Shown: one piece after another, positions 19,227-29,839 of the stretch
How positions within the stretch are numbered: the first letter of the stretch is position 1
Layout: each line of letters opens with the position of its first letter
DNA from: Leishmania mexicana MHOM/GT/2001/U1103
Lineage: Eukaryota; Euglenozoa; Kinetoplastea; Trypanosomatida; Trypanosomatidae
Assembly: GCF_000234665.1 (NCBI RefSeq)
Contig: NC_018309.1
Location: 384,454 to 448,453 of the forward strand
Direction of reading: 5' to 3'
DNA: 64,000 nucleotides
Position numbers and translations under genes: made by a program
Notes under the pieces: model-generated
Database searches by the model: none
Told to the model about the DNA's origin: nothing
The model's input: the letters and a program-made list of their open reading frames with translations, nothing else

Positions 19227-20597
19227 TTGGGCCTTTTTCCGTCGCGCGTGTTGGTTTCTTTCGGCTCAGGGGGTGCCGCTCGTGTTGCGCACTTCTCTTT
19301 AACGTTTGTGCTTGTCGTTGCGTGTCTCTTCTTGGGTCTTGTTCCACTTTGTCTTTTGGTGTTGGTGCGCGCGCACGAGCGCCAGGAGGCGGTGCTGGCG
19401 GTGGACAACCGGACCTGGCGAGGAGGAGGAAGGGGGAGGGGAGGATGATATTCAATAAGGAGAGAGGGAGTGCAAAAAAAAAAGGCGGCACGTCGTGCTC
19501 GCGTGTGCCCGCGCGTTCACTTGCGTGTACATGTGGACTTCTCCACAGACACACACACACACACATCCACAGAGGTATACAGACAGTCAGCCCGCCTCGC
19601 ACGTCTTTTGCACATAACTCTGTGACTCTCTCGTGCTCTCCCTCCTCCCCCTGCGCGTCCAATGAATGCCAGCTGCGTCATCTCCGGTCGGCCGCTTCAA
19701 TATTTTTTTTGTTGTGCATTTAACTTGTATCTTCTCGGGGTCACGCACCATCACGTTCCCTCCGTCTTTCCCGGTAGGATCTGCGCGTGTCTCTGTCAAT
19801 CACTCGCTCGCTCTCTGCATGTGTGCGCGTGTGTGTGTGTGTGTGGAGTGCGTCTTTTCCTTCGCGACTGATGCGTCTGTCATGTTTCTCTCCCTCGATC
19901 TTCGGTTCCACACGCACACACAACACAGCTGCGTTGAACAGACGGGGCCTCATGTTCTCTCTCTCTTCTCCGTGTCCCTCGCTGACGCGTAACACAGATG
20001 CACTTATGGGGAGGCAACGGCAGGTGGAGTTGGGGTGGGAGAAGGCGAGCGATCCGAGGCGCCGGGGACCGTGCGACTCCGCCTCTGCCGTCGTCTCTCG
20101 TACTTTTCCACTGCGTATCCAGAGAGCTTTTCACTGTCTCTCTTGCATACGTGTATGCTTGCGCGTGTGCAACGATTGGTATGCCGGATGATGTCGGTTT
20201 GATGGGCGGTGTTCTCACTGCTGATGGTGACGTGCGCCGTTCGTCATGTGAAGCCGTCTACCTGTCCATCGCTTGCCTTCACCTTTTATGTTCCCCCCTC
20301 TAGCCGTAGTTCCAGTATCACTCTCTCTCTCTCTCCTTCTGTGTGTGCTCGCACGTGTGTGTAGGTGGATGCGACGGTGACAAGAGCAGAGTGGACGAAT
20401 ATCAACGTCACGGGTCTTGGACAGGACATCAGTAGCGAGCGGGCGTTACTTTCAAGCATCCTTTTTTCTCTGTGTGTGTGTGTGAGCTTGGGTACGTGTG
20501 CGCACCTATACACTTGTCCGTGCATACACACTCGCGCACACGCAGACAGACATCGATATACGGGCACGTCGGCACACACCGCCGTGCGCAAGGCACC
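19227..20597 (+). other. Intergenic upstream of methyltransferase gene
   Basis: 1.37 kb, no gene. It contains CA arrays (about 19549-19566), CT repeats (about 20322-20340) and pyrimidine tracts such as about 20458-20470, any of which can serve trans-splicing of the downstream mRNA. Open frames reading from 20472 into the methyltransferase are judged to be leader. Confidence 0.5.
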
Positions 20598-21335
20598 ATG
20601 TCGAAGTACGCGAATCCCGAGTACTGGGAGGACCGCTACCGCAGCAACGACACCACCTTCGACTGGTTCGTCACCTATGACAACCTGCAGACCATCCTGC
20701 GTCCTCTGCTGCAGCCGGCGGAGCAGATTCGGGTGCTGGTAGTGGGCTGCGGCAACAGCCGTCTCTCTGCTAACCTCTATGAGCACCTCAACATCAAGAA
20801 GATCACCAACGTGGATGTGTCGCCGACGGTGATCAGCCAGATGCAACGCCGCTACTCGGAGATGAACGAGATGCAGTGGATCTGTGTCGATGTGCTCACC
20901 ACCCCGATAGAGAAGCTGATGCTGGAGCTGTGCCCGAACGACTATCTCTATGATTTTATTGTGGACAAGGGCCTCGTGGACAGCATCCTCGGCGGCTCAA
21001 ACTCCTTTCACAACCTGTACACCTTCAACAAGAACATGTCACGCCTGCTGAAGCGCGGCGGCCGCTTCGTCGTTGTCTCGTACGGGTCGCCCGAGACGCG
21101 CATGGACCACTTCCGGCGCAAGAAGCTCAACTTTGATGTGGAGCACAAGCTGCTGGAGAAGCCGATGCTAAGTTCCTCTACCGCCAGCCCCACCGGGCAC
21201 TACCATGTGTACATCATGGTGAAGGTTGGCGCGAAGCAAAGTGTCGGTGTCGCCGTGGCAGCAGGCGACGCCGAGTCGGAAGACGACGACGACTTCTACG
21301 ACCGCTTCATGACGCATAACTCCGCCGCCATCTGA
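20598..21335 (+). CDS. Class I SAM methyltransferase, eEF1A-lysine methyltransferase (METTL13/EEF1AKMT4) type
   Basis: 245 residues from the ATG at 20598; a longer frame starts upstream but the homology begins with this methionine. In order: the family's opening PEYWEDRYRSND...FDWF (about 7-24), SAM-binding motif I VLVVGCGNSRLS (46-57), the acidic loop VDVSP (72-76), the catalytic-region strand DFIVDKGLVDSIL (119-131) and LKRGGRFVVVSYG. The GCGNS loop and the D-W-F/D-K-G pattern are typical of the METTL13/EEF1AKMT4 group, which methylates lysines of translation factor eEF1A. Substrate assignment is by family only. The tail after about residue 215 is acidic (AESEDDDDFYDRF) and lineage-specific. 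The enzyme is probably cytosolic, with no targeting signal visible. Confidence 0.85.
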   Translation: MSKYANPEYWEDRYRSNDTTFDWFVTYDNLQTILRPLLQPAEQIRVLVVGCGNSRLSANLYEHLNIKKITNVDVSPTVISQMQRRYSEMNEMQWICVDVLTTPIEKLMLELCPNDYLYDFIVDKGLVDSILGGSNSFHNLYTFNKNMSRLLKRGGRFVVVSYGSPETRMDHFRRKKLNFDVEHKLLEKPMLSSSTASPTGHYHVYIMVKVGAKQSVGVAVAAGDAESEDDDDFYDRFMTHNSAAI

Positions 21336-24230
21336 GGCACGCTTGGCGGACGCGGCGGCGGTGACCACGTCGGGGGACTGCAAGAGGGAGCGTGAGTGGA
21401 CGCGTGCGTGTGCACGAGTGCCGCCATCCTTGTCCTCGTCGTCGCCGTCCTTCTCGTCACAACCACTACTGCGACCATCGGTGGCTCTTCGCTCTCTAAG
21501 AAGCGGTGCGTGTGTGGCGTTCTTTGTCGCGTTGTAGACCAGCCGCGACGTCGATGGTGCCGTGCTGTGAGCGCGATGGGCGGGACGCTAAAGGCGACTG
21601 GTGTGTGCGCCTGTGTGTCGTTGAGTTGACTGTTTGATGTACATACCGGAAGCAGCTACTACTTCACCACCACCACCACCCTCTTCCTCCTCCTCCGCCT
21701 CCCCTATTCACTTGGCATACGGTTGTTGTCTTCCGGGAGGGCCCCTTCTTTGGTGGGCGCATGGTGGCTTGGGGATGGTGTTGGCGTACAGCCGTGCGAA
21801 GGGGAGCGGAGGCCCGCTGTAGGTGTGTGTGTGTGCGGTGTGTGGATGTACAAGGTGAACCAAGTGCAATGACATGGCGGTTGGGCGGGCGTGTGTGTGC
21901 GTACTCATGCACACATGCACGCACAGGAGGAAGACAACGGGAACATGAATGGAGGTGAGTCCGCGTCCCGAAAGGTGCGCCTGCGCAAGCTTGCGTGCAA
22001 GCTCATGTGCATGCACATGACCCAACGCACACACCTCCATCGTGACTGTCGGTGCAACTGCATACACTTCCCCCCTTCTCCGGCTTTTTCTGCATGCGAA
22101 TCAATACGACGGACTGCATGGGACTCGTGTGTGGGGCTGCCTGGGAAGGGAGGGGAAGGGGAGTGCGCTGCTCCGTCCTCACGGTGTATATCTGCCCTTG
22201 ATCCACTTATGCGTATGTGATGTTGCTGCGCCTCCACTGCAGTAGAAGTGACACACGCGTGGGCCGCAACGCGTCAGACTAATGGGCGCCGAATGACTCT
22301 TGAGCTTATTTCCCACGTATTGCTTCTCCCCCGCTTTTTTTTCTGCGCGTCTGCTCGTCAACGCGACACACACACACCGGCTGCGTGCCTACACGCGTGC
22401 GCAGCAACACAGAAATTCCTGGAGGTTGTCACCTCGCTTTTCTCTTTTCTCTCTCCGTCTCTCTCCGCCTATCACCCGCACGTCGCACCTCTCTCTCTCC
22501 ACGCACAACCCCCCCCTACCTATTCCATCCATCTTCCTCTACCCGAAGAATCGACACACACTACAGTCACACGCACAAGCCACACCTTCAGGCGAGCCGG
22601 AGAGGTGTAGCGTTGCACATACATTCACGTAACGCGCACACTCCTCGCCCCCAGCTCATACACACGCACACAGTACAGGCGAGGGGACCCGATACCATCA
22701 CTACGGAGGCGTACGTGTGGGGTTGGAGTTATTCCCCCCTCTCCTCCGTTTTTCCTGTCTCTCTCTCATCTTTTGTTTCTGGGGCGCTCTTTCTTTCCGT
22801 GCGGTGTGTCTCTCCGACCCTCACTCCACACATACACACGCGCCCTTATCCGCCGCACCCCCTCCTCCTCCTCCTCCGCTCGCTCGCCCGCTCCGTGTGT
22901 GTGTGTGTGTCTGTCTGCCTGTCCGGTGCTTGCGCGCCTTTTCCTCTCGGAGTACAAGACTTGTGCGCCATCCCGTGAAGACGAAGGGACGCGGGCCTTT
23001 TTTTCCCTTCTGCGCATTTGCCCGTGCCGTTGTGTGTCACGTGAGCGGACCCGGGACGTTCGCGCCCTCCCCACACCCTCTCTCTTCTCTCCCCACTCCC
23101 ACGCAGAGGCTTGTCAGCCTGAAAAGTGCGCGAGTGGCGGCGTGACGGCGGCGTCTCTTCTCTTGTACGGCTTTCCCTGTCTTGTCTGTTAGCCGTTTAT
23201 AGTTAGACCTCCCCCCTCCCCCCTCTGTTTCTGTACTTGGTTTCTCCACGAGAGCTTTTTCTTCTTCCCCGCACACGCACGCGTTAGGGAGGGGACACCA
23301 GCGCCGCATCCGGCTACGCACACACGCACACAAAGACGCACACACACACAGACACACACACACAGACATACATACAGACGCACACACACGCATCGCTTGG
23401 TCACGCTGCACCTTCCTTTCCCTCCCCCCTCTCTTTCCTTCCACCGTCCCCTCCCCACTCAAGACGCAAGAGAGCAGGGGTACGTGACTGTCGCCATCCG
23501 TATCGCCATCCGTCCCTCAGTGTATTCGTAGAACGTTCTCCCTCCCCCCTCCCCCTCCTCCCTCGCCGCCTCCGCCCACATCGACGTTTTGTATTTCGGG
23601 TTTCGTGCTTTCCTTTGCTTCCCTTCATTGTCTGCGTGTTGTGCGCGCCTCCCTGCCTCTCTCTCGTCGCGCGGTGTGCGTGTGAGCTCGGGTGTTGCAC
23701 ATCGGTCTCTGCCCCCTCCCCAGTGCTTCTACTTCATTCTCTGCCTTCGTTGGGCGTTGCGACGGGTGCTGCTGTCGTAGTGGTGTGCGTGGATGGGTTT
23801 CGATACAAGGCTGTTCCACGGCGCGCTCTCTTTTCCATTGTCTCCCTCCCTCCGTGCGCGTGTGTGCCTCGACTCCCCCACCCCACCACCGCTCGCACTC
23901 GCACTGTGCTGACCTTTTCGACAGACACACCGCGGGACACACGCCACGCACACGTTCGTAGCACAATAGCAAGCCCTCCCTCCCTCCGTCCGTCCCTCCC
24001 TCACACGCGCCCGACGAGTGTACACGCTGCGGGAGTCGCGTCCCTTTCCTTTTCCGTTTCCGTTTGCACCTCTCCTTCGTTGTGTGCTCCTCCCCTCTCC
24101 CCGCTAGTAGCACATGGACAGGCGCGCACCATACACATCCACCCCGCGCATCCACTCGAAAAGGTTGTACGTGCTTCACGTCCGTGCTGTCTCTGTGCCC
24201 CGCTGTGTTTCTTTCTCCTCTCTTGCTTAG

Positions 24231-24272
<42 letters not shown>

Positions 24273-24790
24273 GCACGCACACCGGCGTATTCGTCTGCGT
24301 GTGTGCTCCTCCTCCTCCTCCTCACCGTTTGTGTGCTTGTGTGCTCCAGTCGCGCTGTCCGTGCTACCCCTCCCTGCGCGCGCGATTTCGTATTTTTACC
24401 TTTCTCTCCCCCCTCCCCCCGCACGCATACACGCACACACACGAGTCGTCCCCTCCACACCACACACACGTATACACGCGCGTACACGCACAGGTTTTCC
24501 GGTTGAGTGCTTCCCTGGCGTTCGCTTTTTTCTTTTCTCTCCTGCGTTGTTCCGTGCGCCCCCCGTCCCCCCGCCCCGACACGCGAAGAGGAGCACACAC
24601 ACGTGTGTGTGTGTGTCCGCGTCAGTGTTGTGTCTCTGTGCTTGCGTTCGTCTTTCCGTGTTCTTGAAGTGCACACGCACCAGTGCACCCGACCCACTCA
24701 GCCTCCTCCCCCTTCATTCGCCGAACACGCCGCGGCCTCCCCCACCTCCCCGACCGGAGCCGCTGTTGCAGTGAGCGCTGCCCGCATTCA
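21336..24790 (+). other. Long intergenic, microsatellite-rich
   Basis: 3.45 kb, the longest spacer of the plus-strand unit. Mostly CT-rich tracts (22440-22560, 22735-22880, 23400-23460, 24390-24420), (CA)n arrays (about 22369-22376, 23310-23375) and an array of about 45 bp at 24232-24277. A 350-codon frame at 23615-24667 is composed of translated CT/CA repeats and is rejected. The last pyrimidine tract before the RNA-binding-protein gene is at about 24528-24545. No RNA gene was recognised by eye. Confidence 0.55.
24232..24277. repeat. (CA)n microsatellite
   Basis: About 46 bp of almost uninterrupted CA dinucleotides, the longest CA array of the window, in the spacer before the RNA-binding-protein gene. 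Confidence 0.85.
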
Positions 24791-27700
24791 ATGTACACCA
24801 GGGCAGAGGGGTCATCGCACGACACCCCGTGCAGCGGCGCGGCTGAGACAGCCGCGACGACAAAGTCCCTGCCGTCTTTTGTGGTGACCTCCAGCAATGA
24901 CGCAGCCTTCACCAAGACCACCACGCCTGCCAAGACGGGCTCCACCATTGCTCTCAACCCGGACGCGCAGGAGTTCCGCGTCACCCCGGCCTTTGCCGGC
25001 ACACTCTTTTCCATGCCATCCGCCGCCGCACCGGTACCGCCGCCGCAGCGGTGGTTCCAGCCGGCAATGGATTTCTCGACTCGCCCAACAACTGGCAACA
25101 ACGGCAACTCGCAGAGCAGCAGCTCGCCCCCCCCTGTCTCCCCCTCCGCCTCCGCCGCGAGCGATGCGATGGACAACCGGCAGCTGGTGGAGCTGACGGA
25201 GGCCTACGTGCACCAACTCTACGACCGAAAGTGTAATGACGAGAAACTTCACATGGTCTCTGTCTTCCACTTGCACCCGCGCACCACTGACAAGCAGCTG
25301 AGCCGCATCTTCTTCCCCACTGGGGCCTCCGCAGCTGAGGTTCTGGAGCCGCGCACGATGCCGGAGCCACTCGCCAAGGCGTTTCTCGCGGTGCGTCAGC
25401 GCGCTGGCGTCGTCTTCTTCACTTGTAAGGACTTCGCCATGGTGGGCGTTGAGAAGGTGCACGACTTTGTGCCCCATGGCCAGCATCAGCCGCTCGTGGT
25501 GCGCTACTGCGGCCCCGATCACGAGGCGACGCCGCTCTCCGGCTCCCCGCTGCCCCCGCGCTCTCAGAGCAGCGAGCTGGTTCGAGGCGACGCACCGGCT
25601 TCTGCAAAGGTAACCAGCCCGAGGCCCAGTGGCCGCCCAACACCGCCACAGTCGCGCCACAGGGATGTGTCCAACCCGAGCGACGTCTTCCCTGCGAGCG
25701 TCGTGGCGGCGCCGCCTCTCTCCGCCGGGCTCGAGTCCATCGCGTCCGCCGGCACCACGACGCCGGCGCTGGAGGTCGGCACCAACTCCACCGCCGCGTA
25801 CGACTCCATCGACCACCACTTCTTGCAGAAGTACGCAGGGGAGCAAGTGTACCTTGTCGGCGTGCACAATCTCGCCTACGGCACCACCCCCAAGTCACTC
25901 TTTAAGATGTTCTACCCGATGGGGGCCCTGAACTCGGAGCTGGTGCCGCGACCCGTCTCGGTGGACGGCAAACTGCGCTGCAGCGGCGTCGCTGTCTTCG
26001 GTTCCAAAGGGATGGCGGTGGAGGCGGCGGAAAAGATGAACGATTTCGTGCCACACGGGCAGCGGCGGCCCATCGTGGCCCGCTTCCTCAAGGGCGCGAC
26101 GAGCCCCGCCTTCGCCAGCTCTGCCGCGCCCGGCAATGACAGTAGCACCACAAGCAGTGCCTACACCGCGACGGCGGCCACGCCTCGCGGGTCGACATCG
26201 TCTCCCAGCCCCACCTCCGGCCTCTCTTCCGCGGCCGCCCTGCTCGAGTCCGTTGAGAAGCAGCTGCGGTCCAAGTCTCTCAATGACAGCCAGCTCGCGG
26301 CGGATATGGCGGCACTCGTCTTGTGTGCGGAGAGCGGCGAGGCAGAGGCGAGGAAGCTGGCGGCGGTTCTGCGGGACGTGCTGCTCTCCATGAGAGACCA
26401 CTCCACTATCCTTGCGAGTCCGCTCTCTGGCGCCTTCCGCACGCTACACAGCACGCTGGGCATCCGTGTGCGTACCGCCCCGGCAACGCCAGCAGACGCC
26501 TCGCTGGGTGTCCGCAAAGGCATTCTTTTTCTCCAGCAGATTGGTCGTACACTGATGATGCTCGTGGCCGACACCGAGGCGGCCCGTCAGACCCGCATCG
26601 TCGCAGCGGTGCAATGCGCTTACTTCTATCAGTACACGTACCTGCCCAAGACACCGCTTTGTTTTGCCACGACGCTCTTTCGAAACTGCGAGAGGGAGCT
26701 GCGGGAGGCGAGAGAGTTTCTGTGCCGCGAGCCGAACGTGCCGTCGAGCCTTGCTGAGGAACAGCAGCACCGCCCGTGGATCACGCTGATGGATGCGCTG
26801 CATGAGATGGTGAGCGTCTGGCGCTCTCTCGACCCCCGAACCTACGCTCAAGACACTGTGCGCGAGGAGTACGAGCGCTTTGTGTGCGAGTTCCGCGGCA
26901 TGGACATGAAGGGCAGCAGCCCGGTGACTAGCACTCTCAGCGCCGCTGCCATAGCCGTCGCGGCCGCCGCTGCTGGAGGAGGGGAGCACCACAGCGGTGC
27001 CTGCACGCCGCGCAACGACGCGCTGGAGGTGCCCGCGGAGGCGGCCAACAAGACGTACTCTGCAAAGGGCCACGGGAGCAACAGCGTCAACGCAAGTGCG
27101 AAGAAGTCGCAGTTCGTGACCCCGAGTGCTCGACCGACGCCGCGCCGCGTTGTCTCGAAGTCTTACAGTACCACCAGCGACTGGACGGTGAAGCAGAGCA
27201 CGCCGCTTGCGGGGCCGAACTGCGCCGTGCCACCGCAGGTGATGCTGACCAGCCCGGCCAGCGACTACACCCAGGGCGCCTCCGAGTTCTCGGCGGACAG
27301 CAACTCCGCCGGCACAACGATCAGCGCGCTGCGTTCACTGGGCCTCACGCCGCAGCACCCGAGCATGCGCTTCAACTGGGGCTCGCGGTTGCTGTCGGCG
27401 ACGCAGCAGCCCAGCATGTCTCCCAATCCAACTGTGTCTGCTGCCGCCATGCTGCCTGCAAAGCCCACGCTCTCTGCGCCTGCTTCCACATCTGCCACGG
27501 CCAGTGCTTCTTCCGGCGGCCCCACCGCTACCGCCACTTCCGCTGAGCGGTCAGACGCCACGATGACGGAGCGGACTGTGTACATCACGAAACTGCCCTC
27601 CTGCCTCAGCGCCGGCCAGGTTCGGCGTCTGCTGCGGCACTTTGGCGACTTCCGCAAAGTTCGGCTGTGCCACGACGACAAGGAGACGACGCGCATCGGC

Positions 27701-28528
27701 TCAGCGGAGGCGCTGGCGGCGCACAGCCTCAAGTTCGACCAGCTGTGCTTCGGGTTTGTTGAGTTCGTGGAGAGCTGCAGCGCCAAGGCGATGGTGGAGT
27801 TCTTCCGCAACGAGGTGCACACGCCGAAGGCGTTCGACTTTTTACGCTCCGAGGATGTGCACGGCTTCGACGAGACGGGATTTAATCAGCTGCACAACAC
27901 ACGCACCAGCCAAGCCCGCAATCCCATCCACGACCAGCAGCCCCTCGACGCCACTCGCACGCAGCCGTGTCTATTCGGCATCATTCAACCACACCACACC
28001 GTTGATACCTACAGTGATGCGATCACGGCGGAAGAGGTGGCGGAGGCGGTGCGGCAGCTGCACCGAGGCGAGGAAGAGGGAGCTCAGCAGCAGCAGCAAC
28101 TGCCGATGTGTGCGTCCTCCTTCATCCACCCGACCGTCTTCTCCACCTCCACGCCCTACTCGATGGCCGTGTCGAAGGACGTATCGTTCGGAAGTCCGGT
28201 AGCCGCCACCACCTCGCCGACAGGCGAGAACACCTATGACGAGAACGACGGATGTACCACCGTCGTAGCCGCCCTGCAGCCGATGGACGCCGTGCACTTT
28301 CCTCGTGGTTTTCCATACCACGAGGTGTTCGCTGCCGCCGCCTCGCAGACGGGCGACGACGACGGCGCTGGTCACCGCGACAACGCTGCCGACAGCAGTG
28401 ACCACTTGCCCTCAGCCGACATGGACCTCTACGGCAGCGGCGCCCCAGTCATCGTGGAAGAGGAGGAGGACGAAGTCGAAGGACTGCAGGAGTACCAAGT
28501 GCAGCAGATCCTGCAGCTGCTGAGCTGA
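24791..28528 (+). CDS. Large RNA-binding protein with three RRM-like domains
   Basis: 1,245 residues from the first in-frame ATG (24791); the frame opens at a GTG at 24683. Two related RRM-like units occur at about 150-240 (MVSVFHLHPRTTDKQLSRIFFP) and about 353-440 (VYLVGVHNLAYGTTPKSLFKMF). Both end with the same DFVPHGQ(H/R)(Q/R)P block, so they look like a duplicated cassette. A third, more canonical RRM lies at about 928-1015: VYITKLPSCLSAGQVRRLL as RNP2 region and CFGFVEFVE as RNP1. The region between (about 470-920) is partly alpha-helical, with an MIF4G-like look I cannot confirm, and otherwise Ser/Thr/Ala low complexity. Gene expression in trypanosomatids is controlled mainly after transcription by such proteins; targets are unknown. 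No plain orthologue name is recognised. Confidence 0.8.
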   Translation: MYTRAEGSSHDTPCSGAAETAATTKSLPSFVVTSSNDAAFTKTTTPAKTGSTIALNPDAQEFRVTPAFAGTLFSMPSAAAPVPPPQRWFQPAMDFSTRPTTGNNGNSQSSSSPPPVSPSASAASDAMDNRQLVELTEAYVHQLYDRKCNDEKLHMVSVFHLHPRTTDKQLSRIFFPTGASAAEVLEPRTMPEPLAKAFLAVRQRAGVVFFTCKDFAMVGVEKVHDFVPHGQHQPLVVRYCGPDHEATPLSGSPLPPRSQSSELVRGDAPASAKVTSPRPSGRPTPPQSRHRDVSNPSDVFPASVVAAPPLSAGLESIASAGTTTPALEVGTNSTAAYDSIDHHFLQKYAGEQVYLVGVHNLAYGTTPKSLFKMFYPMGALNSELVPRPVSVDGKLRCSGVAVFGSKGMAVEAAEKMNDFVPHGQRRPIVARFLKGATSPAFASSAAPGNDSSTTSSAYTATAATPRGSTSSPSPTSGLSSAAALLESVEKQLRSKSLNDSQLAADMAALVLCAESGEAEARKLAAVLRDVLLSMRDHSTILASPLSGAFRTLHSTLGIRVRTAPATPADASLGVRKGILFLQQIGRTLMMLVADTEAARQTRIVAAVQCAYFYQYTYLPKTPLCFATTLFRNCERELREAREFLCREPNVPSSLAEEQQHRPWITLMDALHEMVSVWRSLDPRTYAQDTVREEYERFVCEFRGMDMKGSSPVTSTLSAAAIAVAAAAAGGGEHHSGACTPRNDALEVPAEAANKTYSAKGHGSNSVNASAKKSQFVTPSARPTPRRVVSKSYSTTSDWTVKQSTPLAGPNCAVPPQVMLTSPASDYTQGASEFSADSNSAGTTISALRSLGLTPQHPSMRFNWGSRLLSATQQPSMSPNPTVSAAAMLPAKPTLSAPASTSATASASSGGPTATATSAERSDATMTERTVYITKLPSCLSAGQVRRLLRHFGDFRKVRLCHDDKETTRIGSAEALAAHSLKFDQLCFGFVEFVESCSAKAMVEFFRNEVHTPKAFDFLRSEDVHGFDETGFNQLHNTRTSQARNPIHDQQPLDATRTQPCLFGIIQPHHTVDTYSDAITAEEVAEAVRQLHRGEEEGAQQQQQLPMCASSFIHPTVFSTSTPYSMAVSKDVSFGSPVAATTSPTGENTYDENDGCTTVVAALQPMDAVHFPRGFPYHEVFAAAASQTGDDDGAGHRDNAADSSDHLPSADMDLYGSGAPVIVEEEEDEVEGLQEYQVQQILQLLS

Positions 28529-29839
28529 TGGAAGCGATGGCAAGCGCGAGATGCGGCTGTGGCTGTGTTTGCGGTGTTGGGGCTTTGTATTTCGTGTGTG
28601 CGCGTGCGTCGCTGCATCGATGCTTCTGTTTGGCTTTTCTTCGTTGAGCATTCCCCCTTCTCCCTCCCTATGTATGTATGTATGTGTACGTGTGTACCGT
28701 TGCCTGCATCGGTACTGCGCTAGTGCACCCGGGGCGGGGCCCTTCCCTCCCCTTCTTCCATCCTCCGCTCCACGCAACTGCTCCACGTCCCTCCCCCTCC
28801 CCTTCTCTGTATCTCGCGCACGTGCGTGCGTCCGTGCCCCGGAGGGGGTGGGGGCGCAGTCTGTGTCTCTCATGCATGTGTGCTTCCGTGTGTCTCCCAC
28901 GCGTGCGTGCGTACGTGTGCGTGGGCATTTTCCGTCCTTTTTCTCTCTGTGTGTCTGTTGACCCTCTTGTACCGTTCCTCTGCCTTTGCCTTTGTACTCA
29001 CCCGCCACAGTGGAGGGCAGGATGCGGACACGCGTGCTCATGTCCATCTCTCTACATGTATCCGTGTATCTATAGGCGTGTATGTGGTGTGTGTGTGTGT
29101 GTGTGTGGCGTGGTGGGGATGCACCGCCGGCTCCCATTTTTCTTTTTCCTGTGTACTCCCGGACTGATGTGCTGGCATGCTTGATGCGGCGCATTGGCCC
29201 ACACACCCACGCACGCCTATAGATACAGAGATATCTGCATGTGTGTGTGTGTGCGTGCCCCCTTCTGACTTAACAACATACGTTGATGGCGATGATGGCA
29301 AGTATATATATATATCGTGTAGCCTTATGTTGATAGGCAAATCACTGAACAGCCACCAACCACCACACCGCGGCTGGTGCCGCTCCACAGCCGTCACCTC
29401 ATAGGCACCTACTTTCTCGCCCGCCTTGCCGAGGAGGGAGAGAGAGGGCTGCGTGCGGTGTGGAGAGGTGCGACCGGGCGCTCTGCCACGGCGCGAGACG
29501 AAATAGGATGTGTGGCTTCACCTACCCCGTTGTGCGTATACGGGTGCGTGTGCGGCACCAAGCGTTGTCGTCGCCTTCCTGTTCCACTGCCGTTGCACTT
29601 TGTTACATGCGTGCGCACGTCTGCCGTTCTCCCTCCGATGTCCCTCTCTTAGCACACGTCCCCCCCCCCCCACACACACACACACGCTACCAGAGCGAGT
29701 CTTGCGTGTCGCTCACAACGGCACGGGCCACCGGTGCATCTGTGTGCACGTCTTTTCTTTCCAGTTCTCTGGGACTCAGTCCCGCGGGCGTTGATTTCAG
29801 TGCCGCACCGCATCTCGCAGGGAAGCCGACCGACGGTCA
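28529..29839 (+). other. Intergenic downstream of RNA-binding protein gene
   Basis: 1.3 kb of UTR-like sequence: GT-rich tracts (28672-28690, 29079-29106), a short (TA)n at 29305-29315 and a C10 plus (CA)n block at about 29662-29688. No convincing gene. Confidence 0.5.

Noticed and set aside
18396..19723. Several 230-360-codon frames on both strands across the T-purine tract
   Set aside because: The alternating pattern cannot form stop codons, so all frames stay open; the peptides are Tyr/Met/Ile/Val or Tyr/Thr/Ile/His repeats without meaning.
24232..24277. Regular short repeats considered as a CRISPR-like array
   Set aside because: Plain CA dinucleotide microsatellite without spacers, in a eukaryotic spacer.
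23615..24667. 350-codon plus-strand frame before the RNA-binding-protein gene
   Set aside because: Consists of translated CT and CA repeats (Pro, Ser, Thr-His runs), no start context or domain; typical spacer.
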